DNA of 7,538 bases from Gammaproteobacteria bacterium (GTDB taxonomy: Bacteria > Pseudomonadota > Gammaproteobacteria > Thiohalobacterales > Thiohalobacteraceae), in contig JACRMO010000151.1 of assembly GCA_016214925.1 (NCBI GenBank), positions 1 to 7,538 on the forward strand. The letters run 5' to 3'. Numbering within the stretch: position 1 is the stretch's first letter; each line of letters begins with the position of its first letter. The translations under genes and the position numbers were made by a program. Below are positions 1-5,585 of this stretch, piece by piece. The notes below the pieces were generated by a model. The model saw nothing but the letters and a program-made list of their open reading frames with translations, did no database searches and had not been told where the DNA came from.

Positions 1-120
1 CGATATTCTAGCTGCAAACGAGCCATCCCTGAAACGTGTGCTATACAGACCGGTATCAGCAAGCACGCAATGAGGCCGGATTTCCGGCTTCTGTCCATGG
101 AGCAGCGAGCCTCAGTCCTC

Positions 121-149
121 TTCCGATAATGGTCATTTTACAATACAAT
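121..149 (+). promoter_or_regulatory. candidate sigma70-type promoter for the rspA-like gene
   Basis: A -10-like hexamer TACAAT lies at 144-149 (another copy overlaps it at 139-144), with a weak -35-like TTCCGA at 121-126 and a 17-bp spacer. Transcription would begin near 156, giving a leader of about 60 nt that contains the direct repeat at 151-192. The -35 match is poor (3 of 6), so this is a suggestion only. Confidence 0.3.
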
Positions 150-150
150 C

Positions 151-192
151 CTGCACCGCAAATTCTTTGCAATTCTGCACAGCAAATTCTTT
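151..192 (+). repeat. 18-bp direct repeat, 24-bp period, in the rspA leader
   Basis: CTGCACCGCAAATTCTTT (151-168) recurs as CTGCACAGCAAATTCTTT (175-192), with 17 of 18 bases identical. The first copy also contains a small inverted repeat, GCAAA-TTC-TTTGC (158-170). The pair ends 14 bases before the ribosome binding site of the downstream DsrC-like gene. It could be a tandem operator or an RNA element in the leader. The rest of 1-218 shows only a short hairpin (72-91) and no supportable coding region. Confidence 0.6.
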
Positions 193-218
193 TCTATTGT
201 TGAATCAGGAGCATGGCA

Positions 219-557
219 ATGGCACTGGAAGTAAACGGCAAGTCCATCGAGCTTGATGATAACGGCAACCTCATTGATTACACCGAGTGGAATGAAGATG
301 TCGCCAAAGCACTAGCCTCCGAGGACGGTATCGAACTGACCGAGAAGCACTTTGATGTCTTGAATTATCTGCGTACAGAGTACATTGATAATAACGGTGA
401 ACAACCCATGGAGCGGGTTATCAATAAAGGCATGTCCGATATATGGGGCGCCAAAGTCACCAGTAAAGAACTCTATGAGTTGTTTCCTGGCGCACCCAGC
501 AAGCAGGGTAATCGGATTGCAGGATTGCCGTACATCGCGCGTAAGGGCGGCTATTGA
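219..557 (+). CDS. DsrC/TusE-family protein lacking both conserved cysteines (RspA type)
   Basis: This 112-residue protein belongs to the DsrC/TusE/gamma-sulfite-reductase-subunit family. Family hallmarks visible are the N-terminal VNGKSIELDDNGNL, the W24-x-x-DVAK region, LTEKHFDVLNYLR (40-52) and the C-terminal arm LFPGAPSKQGNRIAGLP (88-104). Real DsrC carries one cysteine in the KQxC-R-x-AGLP segment and a penultimate one; TusE keeps only the penultimate one. Here the positions hold N98 and G111, and the protein has no cysteine at all. By established family knowledge such proteins (called RspA) cannot form the DsrC trisulfide or accept persulfide sulfur, so a regulatory or competing binding role is inferred. 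ATG 219 is preferred over the in-frame ATG 213 because AGGAG at 207-211 is 7 nt from 219 but only 1 nt from 213. Confidence 0.88.
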   Translation: MALEVNGKSIELDDNGNLIDYTEWNEDVAKALASEDGIELTEKHFDVLNYLRTEYIDNNGEQPMERVINKGMSDIWGAKVTSKELYELFPGAPSKQGNRIAGLPYIARKGGY

Positions 558-580
558 TCCCTGACTTTTTACGGGGTCTG

Positions 581-628
581 CCCGTTGGGGATATAGCAAC
601 GGGTGGGACGGGGCCCTATAGTCCCGCC
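581..628 (+). other. two back-to-back hairpins in the rspA downstream intergenic region
   Basis: Hairpin A pairs CCCGTTG (581-587) with CAACGGG (597-603), all 7 bp matching, around the loop GGGATATAG. Hairpin B pairs GGTGGGAC (602-609) with GTCCCGCC (621-628), 8 bp including one G-T wobble, around GGGGCCCTATA. The stems share bases 602-603, so they would compete or stack. The loops resemble each other (GGG...TATA). No T-tract follows, so this is not an ordinary intrinsic terminator. Confidence 0.55.
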
Positions 629-659
629 AGCCCATGCGGTAGCATTTCACTGAATCAGA

Positions 660-676
660 GGCACGACGTCTGTGCC
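660..676 (+). promoter_or_regulatory. small hairpin abutting the ribosome binding site of the 67-residue gene
   Basis: GGCAC (660-664) and GTGCC (672-676) form a 5-bp stem around GACGTCT. The stem ends one base before the GGAGG Shine-Dalgarno (677-681) of the gene starting at 690, so folding could affect ribosome access. The short stem makes this tentative. Confidence 0.35.
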
Positions 677-689
677 GGAGGCAAAGAAG

Positions 690-893
690 ATGAGCGAAAA
701 AGCAAAGTTGATCAAAGAGATGATCGAAATGCAGAAGAAGTTCATGGACTATGAACGCAAGAACGGTGTGACGCAGGAAGAATACTTCGCGCCCACGTCT
801 GGACATGTGCTCGATAACTACCGTCAGAAGTACGCTGAGATGGCCATGAAGGTGGTTGACTTGGCGCACACTGATAAGGGCTCGCGTCGCTAA
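690..893 (+). CDS. 67-residue conserved-looking protein, unknown function
   Basis: I do not recognise a named family. The start is firm: ATG 690 has GGAGG (677-681) at 8-nt spacing, and an in-frame GTG at 672 lies inside a hairpin without such a site. The protein is soluble-looking and highly charged. Residues 1-25 are lysine-, glutamate- and methionine-rich and probably helical (KLIKEMIEMQKKFMDYERK). A middle segment, TQEEYFAPTSG (28-38), looks like a loop, and residues 39-59 form a second probable helix. It has no cysteine, signal peptide or membrane segment. It lies 132 bases after the RspA-like gene on the same strand and before a strong terminator, so co-transcription with that gene is plausible. 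Confidence 0.75.
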   Translation: MSEKAKLIKEMIEMQKKFMDYERKNGVTQEEYFAPTSGHVLDNYRQKYAEMAMKVVDLAHTDKGSRR

Positions 894-947
894 GGCGATT
901 TGCCTGCACCCCCCTCAGCCTCAGATGCCTTTCGGGGCGGAGGACGC

Positions 948-975
948 AAAAAAGGCCGCAATCGCGGCCTTTTTT
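948..975. terminator. bidirectional intrinsic terminator
   Basis: AAAAAAGGCCGC (948-959) pairs perfectly with GCGGCCTTTTTT (964-975) around the loop AATC. The A-tract and T-tract make it work on both strands. It ends the rightward rspA-side unit, and the leftward hydroxylase gene whose stop codon is at 998-1000. Confidence 0.9.
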
Positions 976-997
976 GTTGCCTATTGTCCAGGCCTGA

Positions 998-1672
998 CTA
1001 CACGTCCGACCACATCCGTACCAGATTTGCATAGCTGTTGCTTACCCAAGCGGTTTCCTCGGCGTCGGGCCGTTCCTGCAACAGTTTTTCCCGCGCCTGA
1101 CTGAGTTGGAAGAGCAGTTCGCGCTGACCTGGATCGCGTATCAGGCTCTGTGCCCAGGTAACGGCTACCAGCCGCTCGCCGCGCGTTACGGTATTGATAT
1201 GGTGCAGACTGGAAGATGGATAGACCACGGCATCGCCCGCCGCGAGTTTGATCTGTTGTTCACCGAAAGTGCTACAAATCACCAGCTCACCGCCCTCGTA
1301 GTCGATGGGGTCGCACAGAAACACCGTGGTGGAGACGTCCGATCGGTATTGATCAACCCCAATGCCCATAATAGGGTCGTCTATATGATTGCCATACTGC
1401 ATGCCCGTGTTGTAGCGCGCGTAGTAGGGCGCAGCGACTCGGCGCGGCAAGACCGCGCGCTGATACAGGGGATGCTGCACCAGGCACCCCATGACGATAT
1501 TGTTCAACGCCGTATACAGGTCGGCCTCTTGAACCAATTCCTGATTGTGTTTGACGCGCTGAGCCTCAAGTCCAGCGGACAGTTTCCCGTCCTTGAATTG
1601 GCCGCGCTGCAGAAGCTGACGCACCCGTTCGAGTTGTGGCTGCGGTATAACCCCAGGGATCGTCAGTAACAT
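998..1672 (-). CDS. PKHD-type Fe(II)/2-oxoglutarate hydroxylase (PiuC/YbiX family)
   Basis: This protein matches the PiuC/YbiX family in length (224 residues) and motifs. It begins MLLTIPGVIP, and the Fe(II) ligands fit H96 and D98 in YGNHIDDP plus H157 in YPSSSLHHI. The 2-oxoglutarate-binding arginine would be R164 in VTRGERL. DYEGGELVI (124-132) and AQSLIRDPGQRELLFQL (174-190) are further family signatures. Members are cytosolic non-haem oxygenases often linked with iron uptake; the true substrate is unknown. ATG 1672 gives the usual family length and has GGA about 7 nt upstream. An in-frame ATG at 1684 would add four residues, and one at 1741 would add 23 and nearly close the gap to the divergent gene. 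No TonB receptor or siderophore gene is visible here. Confidence 0.9.
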   Translation of the reverse strand: MLLTIPGVIPQPQLERVRQLLQRGQFKDGKLSAGLEAQRVKHNQELVQEADLYTALNNIVMGCLVQHPLYQRAVLPRRVAAPYYARYNTGMQYGNHIDDPIMGIGVDQYRSDVSTTVFLCDPIDYEGGELVICSTFGEQQIKLAAGDAVVYPSSSLHHINTVTRGERLVAVTWAQSLIRDPGQRELLFQLSQAREKLLQERPDAEETAWVSNSYANLVRMWSDV

Positions 1673-1758
1673 ACTTTTTTCCATGATTGCGTGGCTAGGG
1701 TTAAAATAGCCGGACGGATCGACGATGTCGATGTTATTCATTCAGAACGGAGACACGT

Positions 1759-2085
1759 ATGCGCTTCAACGTGATGATCGACGACCAGACTTATCCTTTC
1801 GACATACCGCAGTTCATCCTCGACGAGGGAGAGGAATTCTTTGCCAAGCTCGATCGCGATATGGATCGTGGTTACCAGATGAGTCGTACCTGGGTGGAGA
1901 AACCTGATCGCCTCAATCGCTGCCAGATTGTCGCCGACCGAATTCTGGATGCGATTTCCCGAGAGAATAACCAACTCGGCGTCATGATGGCGGCCTATAT
2001 CATTTCGCGTGTGCCGGATGCGACCGGCGTTCGACTCAGCACCGAAGGCGATATGCTGGAACATGAATTGGTAATGGGCTCGTAA
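1759..2085 (+). CDS. 108-residue acidic protein, unknown function
   Basis: I do not recognise the family. GGAG lies upstream with normal spacing to ATG 1759. The protein is acidic: an N-terminal beta-type segment (MRFNVMIDDQTYPFDI, 1-16) is followed by an aspartate- and glutamate-rich helical stretch (LDEGEEFFAKLDRDMDRGYQM, 21-41). A second helical region (RCQIVADRILDAISREN, 54-70) follows, then an AAYIISRVPDATGVRL segment (78-93) suggesting a compact fold. There is a single cysteine (C55), no signal peptide and no membrane span. The gene is divergent from the PiuC-type gene across about 86 bp and is followed after 22 bp by another unknown gene, so the two probably form an operon. Codon use looks like that of its neighbours. 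Confidence 0.72.
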   Translation: MRFNVMIDDQTYPFDIPQFILDEGEEFFAKLDRDMDRGYQMSRTWVEKPDRLNRCQIVADRILDAISRENNQLGVMMAAYIISRVPDATGVRLSTEGDMLEHELVMGS

Positions 2086-2107
2086 ATCTCCGACCCGGGT
2101 AGCTCGT

Positions 2108-2470
2108 ATGGCAGATCTGTTTACACTCACCGCGCCTTTGCAGATACGCCGTGGAGACGGTGCCCGCCATATCGTCGCGGAATGTTTCCCGCTGGCGGAG
2201 ACTCTAGGACTGGTTTATTTCGAGTTGTATTGGCATCTGCAACGCCCGGCGATTCAGGCGATCCATGCCATCCACGGTGAAATACGCGGGGATGGACCGT
2301 GGAAGGTCGCGGACAATGTCATCACTGTTCTTGGATGCCATGGCACGGATCCGGAGTTGGCTACAAGCTTCGCCGAATGGCAGCAGTATCTGCACCAAGG
2401 CGCTCCGGGTTATCCCACGCGCCAAGCTATCTGTGCATTGGCGCGCAGCGTCGGTGCGCGCACCGAGTGA
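2108..2470 (+). CDS. 120-residue protein, unknown function
   Basis: This is probably the second gene of a two-gene unit, 22 bp after the 108-residue gene. Its Shine-Dalgarno is weak (GGGTAG around 2097-2102). The protein starts with a short strand-like segment, MADLFTLTAPLQIRRGDGAR. A hydrophobic/aromatic helix (LAETLGLVYFELYWHLQRP, 29-47) and a histidine-bearing helix (AIQAIHAIHGEI, 48-59) come next. Then follow a DGPWKVADNVITVLGCHGTDP segment (62-82) and a helical tail. H53, H56, C77 and H78 could bind a metal or cofactor, but no known motif is matched. Its stop lies only 3 bases from the stop of the convergent GNAT gene, with no terminator between them, so transcripts probably overlap. Confidence 0.68.
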   Translation: MADLFTLTAPLQIRRGDGARHIVAECFPLAETLGLVYFELYWHLQRPAIQAIHAIHGEIRGDGPWKVADNVITVLGCHGTDPELATSFAEWQQYLHQGAPGYPTRQAICALARSVGARTE

Positions 2471-2473
2471 TTG

Positions 2474-2908
2474 TTAACGCAGTGGTTTGCGCATCTCGCT
2501 ATGCGGGATGGTCCCAAACAGGGTTCGTGCGGGTCCTGTGATCTGATAACCCAGATATTCGTAAAAGCCGATGCTGTCTTTGCGGGCATGCAGCATCACT
2601 TCCGACGCGCCGAGCAAGCGCGCCACCTTTTCCAGTTCCAGCGCCAATGCGACACCGACACCCTGCCGCTGGCGATCGCACTCCACGGCCATATAACGGA
2701 GCTGGGCTTGTTCGGGGTTATTGAGATGCAGGCGCGCCACGCCCACGGGTATGCGCTCTTCGACGCAGGCCATGCGGTGCCAGCTCTGGGTTTCCAACGC
2801 ATCGCGTTCACTGCCGAGTGGTTGTCCCCAGGGCTGGCGTAGAATGCGCCAACGCAGCTCATAGTAGTGCATGAAATCTTCGGGAGTTTCGGGTGTCAGT
2901 ATCTGCAT
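2474..2908 (-). CDS. GNAT-family N-acetyltransferase
   Basis: This is a 144-residue single-domain GNAT protein that would transfer an acetyl group from acetyl-CoA to an unidentified amine. The N-terminal YELRWRILRQPWGQP (16-30) and the LRYMAVECDRQRQGVG strand and pyrophosphate loop (70-85; Q80-R81-Q82-G83-V84-G85) are seen. So are SIGFYEYLGY (112-121), with the likely catalytic-region Y116, and the end IPHSEMRKPL (134-143). The pattern resembles small ElaA-like or YjcF-like GNATs. It is the last gene of the leftward operon, starting 20 bases after the stop of the second oxygenase gene. I see no strong Shine-Dalgarno, so translation may depend on coupling. Substrate not predictable. Confidence 0.87.
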   Translation of the reverse strand: MQILTPETPEDFMHYYELRWRILRQPWGQPLGSERDALETQSWHRMACVEERIPVGVARLHLNNPEQAQLRYMAVECDRQRQGVGVALALELEKVARLLGASEVMLHARKDSIGFYEYLGYQITGPARTLFGTIPHSEMRKPLR

Positions 2909-2928
2909 CGTAAGAGGCGTAAGCTCGA

Positions 2929-3537
2929 TCAGGCAAACACCACCCAGGTGGTGGCGATGTATTTCACACCTTTTTCCAGCGTCACGCCACGGTGTTCATG
3001 CGTCCAGAACGGCGGGAACAGCAACAGCTTACCTTCCTCCGGTTTGGCCTTCACGTCTTGAAACAGAAATTCGGTTTCCCCGCCGGGGCCGGCGACGGTG
3101 TTCAGATACCAAACCGCGACCAACTGACGTTGACTGAATTCGTGACTGCCGCCATCGATATGCCAGTGATAATGTTCGCCGGGCAGGGTGCGCTGAATGG
3201 CATAGCCCATATCCTTGAACGGCCCTTTGAAATAGGGATAGACCTCGCGGAATTCCTTGAGGGCCAGTCCCAGCGAGCGGAACAGATTGTTGTCGACATC
3301 CTTCCAATGTGGCTTGCCGCTGACGACAAGGTCGGTCGATTTCTTGATGCTGCTGTCCATATGCGCTGTCTGGCCGATGCGTCCTTGGTATTGTTCGTCC
3401 TGATGCGTCTCGAAACGCTGGATCATGTCCCGGCAGAGGAAGTCGGGTAAGGCGTTGCGTTGTTCGAAGATGAACGTGTGCGGTTTGACTTCGTGAATAG
3501 TGTGCAGCCTGGGTGATGCGGCTTGCGAATCCGGCAT
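2929..3537 (-). CDS. 2OG-Fe(II) oxygenase, prolyl-4-hydroxylase-like fold
   Basis: This 202-residue non-haem Fe(II)/2-oxoglutarate oxygenase is clearly distinct from the PiuC-type protein in the window. The iron triad fits H126 and D128 in HWHIDGG (124-130) plus H182 in THEHRG (179-184). K192, ten residues later in KGVKYIATTW, is the expected 2-oxoglutarate carboxylate ligand. GPGGETEFLF (150-159) is the usual strand between them. The first 30 residues (HTIHEVKPHTFIFEQRNALP) look family-specific. ATG 3537 has AGGA upstream at 7-nt spacing; the same frame is open to 3672 but without a comparable site. It sits between the frameshifted gene (41-bp gap) and the GNAT gene (20-bp gap), suggesting one transcript. 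The substrate could be a protein, peptide or small molecule. Confidence 0.88.
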   Translation of the reverse strand: MPDSQAASPRLHTIHEVKPHTFIFEQRNALPDFLCRDMIQRFETHQDEQYQGRIGQTAHMDSSIKKSTDLVVSGKPHWKDVDNNLFRSLGLALKEFREVYPYFKGPFKDMGYAIQRTLPGEHYHWHIDGGSHEFSQRQLVAVWYLNTVAGPGGETEFLFQDVKAKPEEGKLLLFPPFWTHEHRGVTLEKGVKYIATTWVVFA

Positions 3538-3578
3538 GGGGATGTCCTGCGAGGTTGACGACGAGTGTGGCGATTGTC

Positions 3579-4501
3579 TTATAGCGGATTGGCGTCGATC
3601 AAGCTTTGCAGGGAATCGAGTGCCGCCCCATCCGTATGCAGCCGTAGTACGCGTTGGGCCAGTTCCGCCCAATGCGCCTGTGCCCTGACGATATAGTCAC
3701 CCAACTCATCCAAGCGCTGGGTTTTGAGCCAGGCGGCGTAGGCCCGCAACAATTCCGGCGCGAGTGCTTTGTGCATAGGGGTCAGCGTTGCGAAGAAGAA
3801 ATGAATGTTGGACGGACGATTCGCTTCCAGCAACGCGGGGAGGGTGGAGAGGCTATCGGCAAGGTGGTCGCGCAGGGCGCGCAGCGCCAGGTCATCTGCG
3901 CGAGCGCGCGGTCGTCGTTGCTGCCGAAGGCATAACATGCGATCGCCCGGCCCATGGGATTCTCAAGTTGGTTCCAGCGCCATTCCTCGACTTTTTCCCA
4001 GATCATCCGGCGCAGGGATTCGCGGCGCACGAAGATAGTATTGCCCAAGCTCATTGCCGGCGGCGCGGCGAGATCCCGCGCGAATTCCTCGGCCGCGACC
4101 AAGACCGTGAAATCCTGTTCGACTTGGCGGCGTTCGAGCCGTGCCAGAAAGAAGTGTGGGCGACCGTTTTGCCCAAGCCCGGCACTGTAGACGAGTCCGT
4201 GTGGATTCAGGGCGTCATTCAGATTGTTTGTGTCGAAAGGGTCGTGCTCGCCACCAGCGATCGGTAAGCGAGCGAAGGTTTCGTTTTCCATGCCCTCCCA
4301 CAACTGTTCGCGTTCTTTCAGCCAGAGTCCGACATCCGCGCGCGGGAGCGGGGTGGAAAAGGCGTAGCCCTTTTCCCAGCGGAAATATTCACGCATCTTG
4401 AGCAGGTAGACGCACAGGGTGTAGTCGCCGGCATGCAGTGCATCCGCGATGTTGCAGTTTTTTTGAACGGCGGCCAGCAGTGGTGTGAATATAGCGTCCA
4501 T
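3579..4501 (-). CDS. ~306-residue conserved protein interrupted by a frameshift (possibly Sfum_1244 family)
   Basis: Two reading frames form one gene. The first (from ATG 4501) codes convincingly to about residue 201 (YAFGSNDDRALA); the second carries on from about 3896 as DDLALRALRDHLAD to the stop at 3579-3581. After the junction the first frame turns into unlikely sequence rich in Cys, Pro and Ser and ends near 3782. A single missing base, or a -1 shift, around 3893-3913 rejoins them. Notable segments are CNIADALHAGDYTLCVYLLKMRE (16-38), FRWEKG (40-45), GLVYSAGLGQNGRPHFFLARLERR (102-125) and TIFVRRESLRRMIWEKVEEWRW (155-176). From memory this resembles proteins annotated as the Sfum_1244 family, whose function is unknown; that name is unverified. 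It is the first gene of the leftward operon. Confidence 0.72.
3893..3913 (-). other. frameshift junction inside the 3579-4501 gene
   Basis: On the minus strand, the frame coding through GACGACCGCGCGCTCGCG must move by -1 (or regain one base) to read GATGACCTGGCGCTGCGC onward. The stretch is GC-rich and alternates CG/GC. It contains no X-XXY-YYZ slippery heptamer and no long homopolymer. A real deletion or a consensus error is therefore more likely than programmed frameshifting. Confidence 0.7.
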
Positions 4502-4546
4502 AAGCGAGGCAATGATAGCTTTTCCAGCGAGAATTCTTGATGTAAA

Positions 4547-4577
4547 TTGGGGCGAATCCCGAGAAAAATAGTATAGT
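4547..4577 (+). promoter_or_regulatory. candidate rightward promoter for the 187-residue gene
   Basis: A -35-like TTGGGG at 4547-4552 and a -10-like TAGTAT at 4569-4574 (16-bp spacer) or TATAGT at 4572-4577 (19-bp spacer) lie in the A+T-rich part of the divergent intergenic region. A start near 4582 would leave a leader of roughly 95 nt containing the hairpins at 4597-4656. Confidence 0.35.
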
Positions 4578-4597
4578 ATTGCCTTCCAGTGTGCCAG
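4570..4597 (-). promoter_or_regulatory. candidate leftward promoter for the 4501-2474 operon
   Basis: On the minus strand, CTGGCA (4597-4592) is followed after 16 bp by TATACT (4575-4570), matching the sigma70 consensus at 4 and 5 of 6 bases. The -10 box occupies the same base pairs as the proposed rightward -10, so the two promoters would exclude each other. Transcription would start near 4562, about 60 nt before ATG 4501. Confidence 0.42.
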
Positions 4598-4656
4598 CGG
4601 CGCGGATGTGAGCGGCGCCGCCGGTGCGGTTCAAGATATCCCCCAAACCGTTGGGG
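4597..4656 (+). promoter_or_regulatory. two leader hairpins before the 187-residue gene
   Basis: GCGGCGC (4597-4603) pairs with GCGCCGC (4615-4621) across an 11-nt loop, and CCCCAA (4641-4646) pairs with TTGGGG (4651-4656) around ACCG. The second hairpin ends 9 bases before the GGAG Shine-Dalgarno at 4666-4669. There is no T-tract, so a role in translation or mRNA stability is more likely than termination. Confidence 0.42.
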
Positions 4657-4675
4657 TAAGGTGTTGGAGTCTGTT

Positions 4676-5239
4676 GTGCGAATTAAGACGCGTTGGAACA
4701 ATAAAGACAAGGCCCGATCCATTCAGGATGTTGTCAGTGCCTTGGGATTCTCATTGTGGCGTATCGGTCAGGGGGCGTTGCTCAATCTTGAGAACGAGGG
4801 CTTCCAGACAGATACCCAGTTGCAGCGTATGGAAGTCATGCAGGAATTCATGGCCTTCCTGATTCATATGGTCGATCGTATGGCCTATGACCGCATGGAC
4901 GACCAGGAACGCGGCGAGTTTGTCACCGGGTTGGCGCGTAAAATCGCCGATTACGTGCAGGACAATACCCGCGACATCCTGGGTAGTGGCGATCACCGTG
5001 CGCCGTTCATCGAGCGACTGAATCGGCGTATGGACGAATATGCGGAATTTTCGGTGCTCGACGATGAGCCGAGCTTTCAGTTGCTGCGTTACTTCGGCGA
5101 TCGCATGATGGAAGTGTTAGGTGAGCGGCAACGGCAATGGGCCGGCACGCAGGTGATCGACATCGAGGCGCCGCTGGCCATGAAGACACTCAAGCGTGCC
5201 GTTGCCAGTCTGGTGCCCAAGCAGCAACCTGCCGCTTGA
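4676..5239 (+). CDS. 187-residue helical protein, unknown function
   Basis: I do not recognise a named family. GTG 4676 is chosen as the start because GGAG (4666-4669) lies 6 nt upstream. The same frame is open to an ATG at 4589, but that extension (arginine- and cysteine-rich) lies over the GC-rich leader hairpins and looks non-coding. The product begins VRIKTRWNNKDKARS, and the rest is predicted mostly helical. It has RIGQGALLNLENEGFQTDT (29-47), MEVMQEFMAFLIHMVDRMAYDRM (52-74), GEFVTGLARKIADYVQDNT (80-98) and an aromatic/acidic segment EYAEFSVLDDEPSFQLLRYFGDRMMEVLGE (121-150). It has no cysteine, signal peptide or membrane span, so a cytosolic helical bundle is likely. It is transcribed alone and ends at a strong terminator. 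Confidence 0.75.
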   Translation: MRIKTRWNNKDKARSIQDVVSALGFSLWRIGQGALLNLENEGFQTDTQLQRMEVMQEFMAFLIHMVDRMAYDRMDDQERGEFVTGLARKIADYVQDNTRDILGSGDHRAPFIERLNRRMDEYAEFSVLDDEPSFQLLRYFGDRMMEVLGERQRQWAGTQVIDIEAPLAMKTLKRAVASLVPKQQPAA

Positions 5240-5251
5240 GTATCGGGCAAT

Positions 5252-5280
5252 AAAAAAGGCGGGGGATTCCCGCCTTTTTT
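5252..5280. terminator. bidirectional intrinsic terminator
   Basis: AAAAAAGGCGGG (5252-5263) pairs perfectly with CCCGCCTTTTTT (5269-5280) around the loop GGATT. It starts 12 bases after the stop of the 187-residue gene and also lies just past the stop of the convergent 64-residue gene (stop at 5306-5308), so it serves both. Confidence 0.92.
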
Positions 5281-5305
5281 ATACCTGCAGGATCGCTGCA
5301 AAGAC

Positions 5306-5500
5306 TTACTTCTTGACCCAGCTCTCGAAGCCGCTGCCGTCTTTCTCCAGGCCCTTTTCGTAGCCGGCGTTGTAGGCATCGTTGACGCGCTGTTCTTCGC
5401 GCTTCGGGTTGTGATAATAAGCGGAAGCCCAGCCGCTGATGAATTCGGGATCCACGCCGGCTTTTTCCATCTTGGTGATCGCATCGTAGTACGGATTCAT
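5306..5500 (-). CDS. 64-residue conserved-looking protein, unknown function
   Basis: I do not recognise a named family. The start is well supported: minus-strand AAGGAGAGTAAAC immediately precedes ATG 5500, a near-consensus Shine-Dalgarno. The protein reads as a compact small domain. MNPYYDAITKMEKAGVDPEF (1-20) is followed by an aromatic stretch GWASAYYHNPKREEQRV (23-39), an alanine/tyrosine helix DAYNAGYEKG (41-50) and a charged end FESWVKK (58-64). It has no cysteine, signal peptide or membrane segment. It lies 85 bp downstream of the TrpD-like gene on the same strand. A 5-bp hairpin (CCGCC-GG-GGCGG, 5552-5563) in that gap is the only structure I see there. It may be co-transcribed with that gene or have its own weak promoter. 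Confidence 0.75.
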   Translation of the reverse strand: MNPYYDAITKMEKAGVDPEFISGWASAYYHNPKREEQRVNDAYNAGYEKGLEKDGSGFESWVKK

Positions 5501-5585
5501 GTTTACTCTCCTTCTCTAACAGCTGCACAAAGTTGATGTCGAACGCGTCATCCGCCGGGGCGGTTGCCGCGCAATTGCCAAATCC

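Noticed and set aside
72..91. GCCGGA-TT-TCCGGC hairpin as a terminator
   Set aside because: No T-tract follows and no gene can be shown to end before it; it may be structure only.
312..869. 185-codon minus-strand open frame
   Set aside because: It runs antisense through both the DsrC-like gene and the 67-residue gene, each with a good ribosome binding site.
1106..1669. 187-codon plus-strand open frame
   Set aside because: It is antisense to the PiuC-type hydroxylase, which has all family motifs.
2992..3450. 152-codon plus-strand open frame
   Set aside because: It is antisense to the second 2OG-Fe(II) oxygenase, which has an intact iron triad.
3883..3923. Programmed -1 frameshifting signal
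   Set aside because: No slippery heptamer is present around the junction and I could not identify a convincing downstream pseudoknot, so a mutation or sequence error is the simpler reading.
4589..4675. Upstream ATG start for the 187-residue gene
   Set aside because: The added residues are arginine- and cysteine-rich, overlap the leader hairpins and lack a Shine-Dalgarno, whereas GTG 4676 has one at ideal spacing.
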